A stretch of DNA of 53,263 bases, from NCBI GenBank assembly GCA_934464775.1, contig CAKSKG010000016.1:1-53263 (forward strand), in the 5' to 3' direction. The translations under genes and the position numbers were made by a program. Of this stretch, positions 1 through 8,082 are shown one piece after another. This DNA is from an uncultured Oscillospiraceae bacterium. GTDB lineage: Bacteria; Bacillota; Clostridia; Oscillospirales; Ruminococcaceae. The notes beneath the pieces were generated by a model that saw only the letters and a list, made by a program, of their open reading frames with translations, was not told the origin of the DNA and searched no databases. Numbering within the stretch: the first letter of the stretch is position 1; each line of letters begins with the position of its first letter.

Positions 1-305
1 AAGAGAGTGCAGAGGGAAAACCTAAGGGTAAGGAGAAGGGAGATACTCTCCTGCGGAGAGTGCCTCGATTTTTGTGTAGAATTTTATTAGGCGCAGGTAC
101 TGCGCCACGCCCCCCTCTCCTTCGCCCTTTGGTGTTCCCTTTGCAAAACTTGAAGCTCTTATGATACACATGCCAAAAAGTAAAAGTAAGCTTTTAATGA
201 ACCTAAAATTTGAAGGTAGTTAAAAACAGCCGATATTAAAATAAAAATAAGCTTTTAAATAATATCAAAGCAAAATAAGGCAGGGAGTAACAACTCATCT
301 CCAAA
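1..305 (-). repeat. Partial copy C of the 0.9-kb intergenic repeat family
   Basis: Read on the minus strand, this stretch matches the left part of copies A (10.9 kb) and B (20.9 kb). It has degenerate AAAAGCTTACTTTTA-type units, a TGTGTATCAT block, CTTCAAGTTTTGCAAAGGG, the purine tract GAAGGAGAGGGGGGC and the pyrimidine tract ending CTGCACTCTCTT. It is cut by the window start. It differs from A and B between the purine and pyrimidine tracts, where two small extra hairpins occur (around 40-60 and 91-108). No ORF of note lies inside. It is inverted relative to the three other copies. Confidence 0.85.
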
Positions 306-327
306 ATAGAAGTAAGCCATAAAAGCC

Positions 328-365
328 AAAAAAAGCGCCGCATATTCACTCCGAAATGCGGCGCT
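328..365 (-). terminator. Intrinsic terminator, minus strand
   Basis: Ten-base arms AGCGCCGCAT and ATGCGGCGCT enclose a 12-nt loop; on the minus strand the hairpin is followed by a run of T. It would end transcription from the membrane-protein gene at 561-953, but the small inverted-repeat element at 371-533 now sits between that gene and the hairpin. Confidence 0.8.
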
Positions 366-370
366 GTATA

Positions 371-533
371 AGAACCTGTCTTCATAAGCATATGCACACG
401 TCTTTTCGGCAAATTTTGCTGCATACTGCGTTAAAAATCCTTGCCGTGCGGCAGCACGCCTGCGGATTTTTGCCTTGTCTGCATCAAAATTATGCACGAA
501 AATCCGCATACATTTCTTATGAAGACAGGTTCT
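371..533. repeat. 163-bp MITE-like inverted-repeat element, copy 1
   Basis: The ends are perfect 18-bp inverted repeats that start AGAACCTGTCTTCATAAG. The interior carries the AAAAATCC / GGATTTTT inverted pair. A second copy lies at 3228-3391 with its interior in the opposite orientation. No coding capacity is visible. It lies between the stop codon of the 561-953 gene and that gene's terminator, which suggests insertion into a 3' untranslated region. No clear target-site duplication beyond a possible TA could be seen. Confidence 0.8.
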
Positions 534-560
534 AATTTTTGTAAATCAAAAAATCAAATC

Positions 561-953
561 TTATAACCGATTTTCAACCTTTCGGCGTACTATTACATTA
601 ACCGTAATTAGTATCAGAACAATTATGAAAATAACTCCCGCAGTTTCAATGCGCTTTAATATCTCCGCTTCGGGACGAATGTATAACTCGCAGGCAAATA
701 TCGCTCCGATTGCCGCATTCATCAGTAGGTATCCTCCGCCAAGTATCGCACAGGACGATCTCTTCATGTTCAGCCGCAGAAGCATCATGAATATCATGAG
801 CGCAAAAAAACATAATGATAACATTATCATGCCGATGAGTACCGCAGGCTCCCCAGATCTTATTCCGCTTGTTATGCACATGTATACGTCGGCGATCAGA
901 TTCAGTATCATTATGAACCTGAAAAATCCGTGACTGCTCGTTTTCTCTGCCAT
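561..953 (-). CDS. Small integral membrane protein, unknown function
   Basis: A 130-residue protein with four hydrophobic segments (about 13-33, 37-58, 69-87 and 103-122) and a short basic C-terminus. No family was recognised. The start at 953 is chosen over an in-frame ATG at 992 because GGGAGG lies eight bases upstream of it and because it then begins one base after the stop of the upstream radical SAM gene, implying translational coupling. It is probably co-transcribed with that gene, although nothing in the protein links it to radical SAM chemistry. Confidence 0.75.
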   Translation of the reverse strand: MAEKTSSHGFFRFIMILNLIADVYMCITSGIRSGEPAVLIGMIMLSLCFFALMIFMMLLRLNMKRSSCAILGGGYLLMNAAIGAIFACELYIRPEAEILKRIETAGVIFIIVLILITVNVIVRRKVENRL

Positions 954-954
954 T

Positions 955-1932
955 TTATACCCTCCCGTTATCCGAATGAGACCTGTCAGCATAAAACTTT
1001 CCCTGCCATGAATCTCTCCTGCGCAGTTCCTTGTCTATCTCATTCATTACAACAAATTTTTTCATGCTCCATAACGGAGCTATAAGCGTTTCTTTGTTTC
1101 CGTCCCCCGTGACTCGCTGTATGCAGAGGTCGGGGGGAAGTACCTCCAGCTGGTCGCATATTATGCTTACATATTCTTCAAGACTTAATGCTTTAAATTC
1201 GCCCCGCAAATAGCTTTCCGCCATTGCCGTGCCTTTGATGATGTGCAAAAGATGCAGCTTGATGCTGTGAAGCTCCAGCTTCGCCATTTCACGGGCTGAA
1301 TTTATCATCATTTCATGAGTTTCACCCGGAAGCCCGTCAATGAGATGTACACAGACAAGTATTCCCCGTGAATGAAGCTTTTCATAGCCTGCCATAAAGT
1401 CCGCAAAGCTGTGGCATCGGTTTATTTTTTCTGCGGTATCGTCATATATCGTCTGTAAGCCAAGCTCAACGGTGAGATATGTCTTTTCCGAAAGCTCCGC
1501 CAGATAATCGGCGGCTTCGTCGGTTATGCAGTCGGGACGGGTGGATATCGCTATTCCGCAGACGTCGGGCAGCGATAACGCTTCCTCAGTCATGCTCCTG
1601 ATCTTTTCAACAGGACCGTAGGTGTTGGTGTTTGCCTGAAAATATGGGATATACAGTCCGCTTTCCCATTTTTCATTCATTTTCTTCCGAACCTGAAAAA
1701 ACTGCTCCGTCACGGAAAGCTCGGGGTCGCCTGCAAAATCTCCGCTGCCTGCGGAGCAGTATGTGCAGCCGCCGAAGCCCTTTGTGCCGTCGATATTGGG
1801 ACAGGTAAAGCCTGCATTGAGCGATATTTTCATCACCTTGCAGCCGAATTTTTCACGCAGCATATAATTCTGCGTGAGATATCTTTTTCCGCCGCCTATT
1901 TTTTCATAAGGATTTTTTGCTGTATCAGACAT
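955..1932 (-). CDS. TIGR01212-family radical SAM protein
   Basis: A 325-residue protein. Near residue 40 it carries the sequence CPNIDGTKGFGGCTYC, a C-x10-C-x2-C arrangement that binds a 4Fe-4S cluster and is characteristic of the TIGR01212/YhcC family rather than the plain CxxxCxxC motif. The TIM-barrel core follows, with STRPDC and VELGLQT. The family is widespread and its substrate is unknown. The start at 1932 has GGGAG about five bases upstream and removes a poor N-terminal extension. It is transcribed divergently from the epimerase gene and is followed one base later by a small membrane protein gene. Confidence 0.9.
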   Translation of the reverse strand: MSDTAKNPYEKIGGGKRYLTQNYMLREKFGCKVMKISLNAGFTCPNIDGTKGFGGCTYCSAGSGDFAGDPELSVTEQFFQVRKKMNEKWESGLYIPYFQANTNTYGPVEKIRSMTEEALSLPDVCGIAISTRPDCITDEAADYLAELSEKTYLTVELGLQTIYDDTAEKINRCHSFADFMAGYEKLHSRGILVCVHLIDGLPGETHEMMINSAREMAKLELHSIKLHLLHIIKGTAMAESYLRGEFKALSLEEYVSIICDQLEVLPPDLCIQRVTGDGNKETLIAPLWSMKKFVVMNEIDKELRRRDSWQGKFYADRSHSDNGRV

Positions 1933-2203
1933 AATTCTCCCGTATAAAATAAAGCATAATTTTTTTATCTCACAGTACATTATAACATATAAATACAAGG
2001 AATTCAATAGAATTTGCAATTCAGTAACAAAAATTCAATGCGAATCGAATACCTTTGTATTATAATAGGGTTAAAGATACTGAAAAAGTGGGCATAGCAT
2101 TTTAAATGTGCATTTTTCGATATATTCAGTTGTATCCTGCGCATAAAATGTGATACATATATTAAGCAGCCCATATATTTTATTGCAGAACGGAGGGACA
2201 GCA

Positions 2204-3166
2204 ATGAGAAGAGTGCTTGTTACGGGAGCTTCGGGACTTATAGGAAAAGAGGTCTGCGAGGGTCTGCTGGCAAAAGGAATGTATGTTGTGGGCGTTGATA
2301 AGGACCCAAGCAAGCTGGAAAATGAGAATTTCAAGTTTATCCGCTGCCATATCACAGATAAGGACGCTATCCAGCACGCAATGATATCAGAGAGCGTTGA
2401 TTCTCTGGTACACCTTGCCTGCTCCGTAGATAATGATTACCCTTCCGTGCTTTCCGCAGAAGAAGAAAAGGAAAGCGCCGAGGTGGATAAGTTCATATAC
2501 AAGCTTGCGGTTGATCTTAAATTAAAGGATATGCTGATGCTCAGCACGCACCAGGTATACGCTTCACAGAAAACGAGAGAGCCTATCCGTGAGATCGCAG
2601 CCGAAAAGCCTACAAATATTTACGGCAAGATGAAGCTGGATTCAGAAAAGGCGCTCCAGAATGCACTGAAAAAATCCAGCACGGACATTCAGGGTGTTGT
2701 AATGCGCACCTGCCCCATATACACAAAGGATTATTTGGTAAATCTTCATTCAAAGATATACGATGAAAAGGAAGGCTGTGCATTTATTTACGGCTACGGT
2801 GACTACGGATATTCGTTCACCTGTCTTTTCAATCTTGTGGACTTCATTGCAGCGCTTCTGAATCTGAACAGCAGTTCAAATTATCAGGGAATATACAATA
2901 TCTGCGACAGCAAGCCGATTCAGGCTAAGGATATCGTTGAATACGAGCGCAGCAATCATCTGCTGGGCACAAGCGGCATCGTAATGCAGAGAAATTACGG
3001 AGCCGATTCCGTAAAGACTTCGGTTTTCGGGCTTCTCGGAAACAAAGCCGCAAAGACGGACTACCGCTACAACGATCTTAGTGTTGCGTGCAGCAACATA
3101 TCATACGACAACACAAAAGCACAGAGAATATCATCATTCAGATGGAAGCTTTCAAACACAAAGTAA
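2204..3166 (+). CDS. NAD-dependent epimerase/dehydratase (extended SDR family)
   Basis: A 320-residue Rossmann-fold protein. The N-terminus has the dinucleotide-binding motif VTGASGLIGKE, an acidic residue closes strand 2 (VDKDPSK), and the catalytic Y-x3-K is present as YGKMK around residue 139. Together these place it among nucleotide-sugar epimerase/dehydratases. The substrate cannot be told from sequence. The start at 2204 follows CGGAGGG by seven bases; an upstream in-frame ATG at 2150 lacks a ribosome binding site. It is a single gene with its own terminator at 3178-3211. Confidence 0.85.
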   Translation: MRRVLVTGASGLIGKEVCEGLLAKGMYVVGVDKDPSKLENENFKFIRCHITDKDAIQHAMISESVDSLVHLACSVDNDYPSVLSAEEEKESAEVDKFIYKLAVDLKLKDMLMLSTHQVYASQKTREPIREIAAEKPTNIYGKMKLDSEKALQNALKKSSTDIQGVVMRTCPIYTKDYLVNLHSKIYDEKEGCAFIYGYGDYGYSFTCLFNLVDFIAALLNLNSSSNYQGIYNICDSKPIQAKDIVEYERSNHLLGTSGIVMQRNYGADSVKTSVFGLLGNKAAKTDYRYNDLSVACSNISYDNTKAQRISSFRWKLSNTK

Positions 3167-3177
3167 ACCTATACCGA

Positions 3178-3211
3178 CCGCAGCGCTGATATCAACGCTG
3201 CGGCTTTTTTT
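3178..3211 (+). terminator. Intrinsic terminator of the SDR gene
   Basis: CCGCAGCG and CGCTGCGG form a perfect 8-bp stem followed by seven T. It begins 12 bases after the epimerase stop codon. Confidence 0.9.
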
Positions 3212-3227
3212 GTCCTTGAAAAAAATA

Positions 3228-3391
3228 AGAACCTGTCTTCACAAGAAATGTGTGCGGATTTTCGAGCATAATTTTGTCTAAGACAAGGCAAAAATCCGCA
3301 GGCGGGCTTGCCGCCCGGCAAGGATTTTTAACGCAGTCTTAGGCAAAATTTGCCGAAAAGACGTGCGCATACGCTTGTGAAGACAGGTTCT
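3228..3391. repeat. 164-bp MITE-like inverted-repeat element, copy 2
   Basis: The ends are perfect 18-bp inverted repeats, AGAACCTGTCTTCACAAG and its complement. Copy 1 (371-533) has TAAG where this copy has CAAG, and the opposite arm changes to match, so the stem is preserved. The interior runs in the opposite orientation to copy 1. It lies just past the epimerase terminator and before the promoter region of the transglutaminase-like gene. Confidence 0.8.
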
Positions 3392-3482
3392 AACAATATC
3401 TTTGTTGATTTTGTCACTATACTTTGCCGTGTGTTATACGGTATAATGATTTTATCAAGGAAGTGTTTGAAAGGAATAATAT

Positions 3483-4712
3483 ATGAAATTACTCAATAAG
3501 GCGGCAGCCTTTCTGTGTGCCGCAGCCGTATGGTCGGGAAGCTTTATATCTGCGGAAATGCCTGCATATTCCGATATATCCTATGCGGCAGAATCTTATT
3601 ATGAAAATTATCAGTATGACAGCGCCTATTCCGCTGCGGAAAAGCACATCGCAGACGGACTTTTCAATATGGATAAGAAAATAAGCCTGTCAAAATATAA
3701 GCTCAACGGCGATCAGGTGGTGGAGATATTCACCGATATCCTGCTGACAAGAGCCGACATTTTCTACGTTCAGCCACAAGTCATGACATATATCAACGAG
3801 GGCACCAACACCGTGCTTTATATCGAGCCTTACTATTATTACAGCCAAAGCGAGGTCAAGTCCCGACGCACAAAGCTGGAAAAGGCGGCAGATACAATAA
3901 AAAGCGGCATAAACAGCAAGTGGAACGACGTTCAGAAAGCGCTCTACGTTCATGATATGATAATCAAAAGCGCCGTATATGATGAATCAGAGGACGTCCG
4001 CACCGCTTATGAGATACTTGTGAAGCAAAAGGGCGTATGCGTAGCTTATGCTATGGCTTATAAATATATCCTGAACAGCATCGGCATAGACTGCATCGTT
4101 GTGGGCAGCGATGATATGAAGCACAGCTGGAATATGATAAAGATCGGCGGCAGCTGGTATCATGTTGACCTTACATGGGACGACGCAACTCCCGATTATT
4201 ACGGTCAGGTGAGCCACGATTATTTCATGCTGAGCGACAAGGCTCTCAAAAATGACGAAAACAGCCATTACAACTGGGACAGCCCCTATAAAGCCGATTC
4301 CGAAAAATACGACAGCAGATTCTGGAAAGACAGCAATTCCTTTATCGTTCCGTATTCCTCAAGATATTGGTACTACATCAACAACGATAAAGGTCAGCTC
4401 CGCAGATATGATTGGAAAACGGGAAGATCCGCAAAGATAATGTCCATAGACAAGGACTGGAAGTATGACAATGCCTATACATGGGATTACTGCTTCTCAC
4501 GGCTTGAAAAGGACGGCAATGATATCCTTATCAGCACAGATAACGAGATACTGCGCTATAACGTAAAGAAAAAGCAGCTTTCGGTGGTGAAGCGTGTAAA
4601 GCCAAGCGGCATCGACTGCATCTACGGCATGACAAAGAAAAACGGAAAGCTCACATATCAGCTCTCCGAATATGAAGCTTCCCCCGATATCAAGGCATAT
4701 ATTATAAAATAA
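3483..4712 (+). CDS. Secreted transglutaminase-like domain protein
   Basis: A 409-residue protein with a Sec signal peptide (hydrophobic residues about 8-25, AEMPAYS after it). The central transglutaminase-like core (about 130-260) shows the expected triad: Cys in KGVCVAYA, His in MKHSWNMI and Asp in YHVDLTWDD. The C-terminal 150 residues are rich in Tyr, Trp and Asp and resemble a partial beta-propeller of the type seen in DUF5050-like secreted proteins. Such proteins act outside the cell as cysteine proteases or crosslinkers of unknown target. The short spacer after GGAAGTG and AAGGAAT supports the start. Confidence 0.8.
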   Translation: MKLLNKAAAFLCAAAVWSGSFISAEMPAYSDISYAAESYYENYQYDSAYSAAEKHIADGLFNMDKKISLSKYKLNGDQVVEIFTDILLTRADIFYVQPQVMTYINEGTNTVLYIEPYYYYSQSEVKSRRTKLEKAADTIKSGINSKWNDVQKALYVHDMIIKSAVYDESEDVRTAYEILVKQKGVCVAYAMAYKYILNSIGIDCIVVGSDDMKHSWNMIKIGGSWYHVDLTWDDATPDYYGQVSHDYFMLSDKALKNDENSHYNWDSPYKADSEKYDSRFWKDSNSFIVPYSSRYWYYINNDKGQLRRYDWKTGRSAKIMSIDKDWKYDNAYTWDYCFSRLEKDGNDILISTDNEILRYNVKKKQLSVVKRVKPSGIDCIYGMTKKNGKLTYQLSEYEASPDIKAYIIK

Positions 4713-4714
4713 AA

Positions 4715-4760
4715 ATAAAAAGGACTTTGAGCCGAAAAAGATACGCTCAAAGTCCTTTAC
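4715..4760. terminator. Bidirectional terminator between the transglutaminase gene and rnpB
   Basis: AAAGGACTTTGAGC and its complement form a 14-bp stem around 4718-4758. A-rich and T-rich flanks on both sides make it effective in both directions, serving the plus-strand secreted protein and minus-strand RNase P RNA. Confidence 0.9.
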
Positions 4761-4772
4761 TGTTAAAAAAAT

Positions 4773-5111
4773 GCGACTAAGCCGATAAGCCGGGTTTTGT
4801 CGTGTGCGGAAATCTATCTGAGCGAATCGTCGCCGAAACGCTTTAGCCGTCATTACAGCACGCCTGCCGAGCAGACATTGACGTACTGTACCAATAGACG
4901 TTGCATCGGATAAGGTTTACATGGCCGCATTGTTGCCAATGCGCCGGTGGGCTCTTACCCCGCCTTTCCACCCTTACCTGAAAAAATCAGGCGGTATATC
5001 TCTGCTGCACTTGCTCTAAGGTCGCCCTCGGCTGCCGTTAGCAGCTATCCTGCTCTGTGATGCCCGGACTTTCCTAACGCATTGCTGCGTTCAACCGCAT
5101 AGCTTACTCGC
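4773..5111 (-). ncRNA. rnpB: RNase P RNA, bacterial type A
   Basis: On the minus strand the conserved cores are all present: GAGTAAGC at the 5' end, GGAAAGTCCGGGC (CR I), GGGTAAGAGCCCACCGG, GGTGGAAAGGCGG-like P10-12 features, and AAACCCGGCTTATCGGCTTAG at the 3' end. The first and last about ten bases pair as helix P1 with one mismatch. It is the catalytic subunit that trims tRNA 5' leaders. The 5' end is placed about seven bases after the -10 box. No protein gene overlaps it credibly. Confidence 0.97.
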
Positions 5112-5118
5112 AAGATAT

Positions 5119-5147
5119 ATTATAACTCAATTATCAATGCTTGTCAA
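5119..5147 (-). promoter_or_regulatory. rnpB promoter
   Basis: Minus strand TTGACA (5142-5147), 17-nt spacer, TATAAT (5119-5124): a consensus housekeeping sigma promoter, as expected for an abundant stable RNA. Confidence 0.9.
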
Positions 5148-5231
5148 TGGTAACACCGCACAATATTTTATCAGAACACACCGCTCCCCGTGCATCTTGC
5201 CTGCCGAAAATTACAGCTTGCCGATTTTCCC

Positions 5232-5260
5232 TTGCCATTGCATTTTGAATGATATATAAT
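5232..5260 (+). promoter_or_regulatory. Promoter of the ABC exporter operon
   Basis: TTGCCA (5232-5237), 17-nt spacer, TATAAT (5255-5260), followed about 20 bases later by the AAAGGGG ribosome binding site of the ATPase gene. Confidence 0.8.
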
Positions 5261-5289
5261 CAAGACAGCAAAGCGAAAGGGGAACAAAC

Positions 5290-6192
5290 ATGAACAGCAT
5301 CATTGAAATAAAGCATCTGTATAAAAGCTTCGGCAGCGTAAAAGCGGTGAACGATCTGAGCTTCACCGTTGAAAAGGGGCAGCTCTTCGCATTTCTCGGG
5401 GTGAACGGCGCAGGAAAAAGCACAACGATATCCATGATATGCGGCAGGCTGAAAAGGGATTCGGGAGATATCCTTATCGACGGAAAAACGCTTGACAGCG
5501 ATCCCGATGATATAAAGCGCAGTCTCGGAGTGGTATTTCAGAATTCCGTGCTGGATAAGCCGCTTACCGTTCTGGATAATCTTAAAAGCCGTGCGGCGCT
5601 TTACGGCATAACGGGCGATGCATTTAATAAGCGGCTCGGTGAAGTATCGGAGCTGCTGGAGCTGGACGGTCTGCTGAAACGTCCCGTGGGAAAGCTTTCG
5701 GGCGGTCAGCGCAGACGCATCGACATAGCAAGAGCTATATTCCACAAGCCGAAAATACTTATCCTTGACGAACCGACAACGGGACTTGATCCGCAGACAC
5801 GAAAGGCTGTATGGAAAACGACGGAGCTTCTGCGAAAGACCGAGAGCATGACCGTTTTCCTCACCACGCACTACATGGAGGAAGCGGCGGACGCCGATCA
5901 TGTTATCATACTGGACAGCGGAAAAATTGCCGCAGAGGGAACTCCGCTGGAGCTGAAAAACAAATACACAGGCGATTTCATCACGCTATACACAGCCGAT
6001 GAAGGTGCTGTCCGCAGGCTGGACGTTCCGTATACAAAACTGCCCGACGGCTTCAGGATAGCCGTTCCCGACACCTATGCGGCAACGCAGCTCATAGTCT
6101 CCCACCCCGATGTGTTCACGGACTATGAGGTCATAAAGGGCAGGCTGGACGATGTTTTCCTTGCGGTAACGGGAAAGAAAGGGGAAGAATGA
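5290..6192 (+). CDS. ABC transporter ATP-binding protein (ABC-2 exporter, drug/NodI-type)
   Basis: A 300-residue nucleotide-binding subunit with Walker A GVNGAGKSTT (about 37-46), signature LSGGQRRR (about 137), Walker B ILILDEPTTGLD (about 155) and the switch His in TTHYMEEA. About 80 C-terminal residues follow, typical of the DrrA/BcrA/NodI group. It energises the permease encoded two bases downstream. Together with the LytTR and DUF3021 genes it forms a five-reading-frame operon resembling export or self-protection modules. The exported compound is unknown. Confidence 0.93.
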   Translation: MNSIIEIKHLYKSFGSVKAVNDLSFTVEKGQLFAFLGVNGAGKSTTISMICGRLKRDSGDILIDGKTLDSDPDDIKRSLGVVFQNSVLDKPLTVLDNLKSRAALYGITGDAFNKRLGEVSELLELDGLLKRPVGKLSGGQRRRIDIARAIFHKPKILILDEPTTGLDPQTRKAVWKTTELLRKTESMTVFLTTHYMEEAADADHVIILDSGKIAAEGTPLELKNKYTGDFITLYTADEGAVRRLDVPYTKLPDGFRIAVPDTYAATQLIVSHPDVFTDYEVIKGRLDDVFLAVTGKKGEE

Positions 6193-6193
6193 T

Positions 6194-7087
6194 ATGCTCG
6201 GAGCAATGATATCACGCAACATAAAATTATATTTCAAGGACAAGGGAATGTTTTTCACCTCCCTTATCACGCCGATGATACTGCTGGTGCTTTATGTTAC
6301 GTTTCTCGGAGGCACCTTTGCGGACAGCTTTGAAAGCGCAATGCCCGAGGGATTTTCCGTAACGGAGGGAGTTATCGACGCAGCCGTAGGTGCGCAGCTT
6401 ATGGCTTCGCTGCTGTCGGTATGCTGTGTTACGGTAGCGTTCTGCTGCAACATGATATCGGTGCAGGACAAGGTGAACGGCGCAGCGGCTGATATACTTG
6501 TATCTCCCGCCAAAAGCTTTATGATATCCGCAGGCTATTACATCGCATCGCTTATTTCCTCGCTTATCGTATGCTTTGCCGCATTCGGAGCCTGCCTTAT
6601 CTATATTAATTCGGTGGGGTGGTTCATGTCGGGCAGGGACATTCTCCTGCTCTCCGCAGACATACTGCTGACGGTGATGTTCGGCACGGCGCTTTCCTCG
6701 CTGGTAAATGTTTTCCTTAACTCACAGGGGCAGATATCCGCAGTAGGCACTGTTGTAAGCGCAGGCTACGGCTTTGTATGCGGAGCATATATGCCGATCT
6801 CCCAGTTCGGAGACGGCTTGCAGAAGCTGCTTTCCTTTATGCCCTCAACATATTCGGCATCTCTTTTCAAAAGCCACGCTTTGAGAGGCGTGCTTGAACA
6901 GATGAGCATGGACGGCGTTCCCGATGAGATCATTACCGAGATAAAAAAGGTCATGGACTGCACCGTGAGCTTCGGCGGAAAGACCGTAAGCACGGCTTCT
7001 ATGTACATTTTCGTTGCGGCAGCCGCTCTGGCGGCAGTCCTGATATATGCGGTGCTGAGTGCGGCTGCGGAAAGGAAGTGCAGATGA
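6194..7087 (+). CDS. ABC-2 type permease
   Basis: A 297-residue membrane subunit with about six hydrophobic segments, the first at residues 20-42, and a large extracytoplasmic loop before segment 2. The segment containing YGFVCGAYMPISQFG is typical of ABC-2 permeases. It partners the ATPase just upstream. Its stop codon overlaps the LytTR start as ATGA (7084-7087), so translation of the two is probably coupled. Confidence 0.9.
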   Translation: MLGAMISRNIKLYFKDKGMFFTSLITPMILLVLYVTFLGGTFADSFESAMPEGFSVTEGVIDAAVGAQLMASLLSVCCVTVAFCCNMISVQDKVNGAAADILVSPAKSFMISAGYYIASLISSLIVCFAAFGACLIYINSVGWFMSGRDILLLSADILLTVMFGTALSSLVNVFLNSQGQISAVGTVVSAGYGFVCGAYMPISQFGDGLQKLLSFMPSTYSASLFKSHALRGVLEQMSMDGVPDEIITEIKKVMDCTVSFGGKTVSTASMYIFVAAAALAAVLIYAVLSAAAERKCR

Positions 7088-7386
7088 GAGTTATCATAGA
7101 ACAGCCTGCCGAGGGTGCGGAGGAGGAAATAATAATCCGTCTCCGAAAGCCCGACAGCCGCATAGCCGAGCTTATCCGACAGATAAATTCGGCGGAGGAA
7201 AAGCTCACGGCATATTATCCCGACGGCAGCATTTCCGTTCTTGACCCCTCGGAGATATATTACATCGAATCGGTGGACAGCAAGGTATTTGCATACGGCA
7301 AAAGCGATGTTGCGGAGCTTAAACAGAAGCTCTATGAGCTGGAGGAGCGCTTTGCGGGAACAGATCTTATAAGGATATCACAATGA
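7084..7386 (+). CDS. LytTR-domain regulator, N-terminal part of a split gene
   Basis: A 100-residue product that begins like small LytTR regulators (MRVIIEQPAEGAEEEIIIRL) and carries the first half of a LytTR DNA-binding domain (IYYIESVDSKVFAY). It stops at RISQ, where intact homologues continue RISKSMILNLSK. The continuation is present immediately downstream in another frame (7383-7520), sharing an ATGA stop/start overlap. Either a frameshift broke the gene, or the two halves are made by coupled re-initiation, or there is a sequencing error. The position between an ABC-2 exporter and DUF3021 is the usual context for this regulator. Confidence 0.75.
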   Translation: MRVIIEQPAEGAEEEIIIRLRKPDSRIAELIRQINSAEEKLTAYYPDGSISVLDPSEIYYIESVDSKVFAYGKSDVAELKQKLYELEERFAGTDLIRISQ

Positions 7387-7520
7387 TACTTGATCTTTCA
7401 AAGGTAAAGCGGTTCGCTCCCTCTATCGGCGGACGCTTTGAAGCGGTGCTGACAAACGGCGAAAAGGTGATAATCTCAAGGCAGTACGTTCCCGACGTGA
7501 AAAAGCGTCTGGGACTGTGA
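7383..7520 (+). CDS. LytTR domain, C-terminal half (out of frame with 7084-7386)
   Basis: A 45-residue reading frame starting MILDLSKVKRFAPS and ending KKRLGL. This is the second half of a LytTR domain, with the hallmark GGRFEAVLTNGEKVIISR strand pair. It starts inside the stop codon of the N-terminal half (ATGA), so a ribosome ending there could re-initiate. A single-base insertion before 7383 would restore one protein of about 145 residues, the usual family length. Conservation to the last residue argues for a recent frameshift or continued function. Confidence 0.7.
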   Translation: MILDLSKVKRFAPSIGGRFEAVLTNGEKVIISRQYVPDVKKRLGL

Positions 7521-7534
7521 ATGGAGGGCGCATT

Positions 7535-7987
7535 ATGACAAGAATAAAAAGAGCTTTGAATCTTACGGCTACTATCTCAACGGGAACGCTTATCGCCTGC
7601 ATAGTTTGGTACGGCATAATGCTCACCTTGCATGGAAAAACTCTTCTTGACGCCGATATACCGTATATCACGCTGGGAGAGATACTTCTCCTCGGCACGG
7701 TATGCGGCACCGCCACCGAGCTTATCCTGCCCGACAGGGACGTAAGCTCAAAAGAAGTGGTAATAAGATTGATCGTACACGGAGTATTTATAACCGCCGC
7801 CGTACTTGTGCTGGGGCTTATCTACGGCTGGTATGAATTCAGCATTGACGGGGTGCTGCTGATGTGCCTTACATCGGCGGTGATATATGCGGTAACATAT
7901 TTTGTCAATTTCAGGGCAAACAAGAAAATAGCCGATGAAATGACCAAGCGGCTCAACGAGATGAAGCAGCGAAAGGGTCAGAGGTAA
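7535..7987 (+). CDS. DUF3021 family membrane protein
   Basis: A 150-residue protein with four hydrophobic segments and a charged C-terminal helix (about 128-150), the DUF3021 pattern. These proteins nearly always sit next to a small LytTR regulator and are thought to modulate it at the membrane; that pairing is present here. The start at 7535 follows GGAGGG by six bases; an earlier GTG at 7517 overlaps the LytTR stop and lacks a site. Confidence 0.85.
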   Translation: MTRIKRALNLTATISTGTLIACIVWYGIMLTLHGKTLLDADIPYITLGEILLLGTVCGTATELILPDRDVSSKEVVIRLIVHGVFITAAVLVLGLIYGWYEFSIDGVLLMCLTSAVIYAVTYFVNFRANKKIADEMTKRLNEMKQRKGQR

Positions 7988-7999
7988 ACGGAGCGTAGG

Positions 8000-8028
8000 T
8001 TGTGTTTTTCGGAAACGTATGCTACCAT
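8000..8028 (+). promoter_or_regulatory. Probable promoter of the XRE-desulfoferrodoxin gene
   Basis: TTGTGT (8000-8005), 17-nt spacer, TACCAT (8023-8028), about 55 bases ahead of the start codon. Both boxes deviate from consensus. Confidence 0.45.
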
Positions 8029-8082
8029 TGTCTTGTCGGGAGATAAAACACAAAACAATAATCAAAAAAAGGAGATATTTCA

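Noticed and set aside
255..509. An 84-codon minus-strand frame across the first small inverted-repeat element
   Set aside because: It spans a terminator and a repeat and has no ribosome binding site; it is not a gene.
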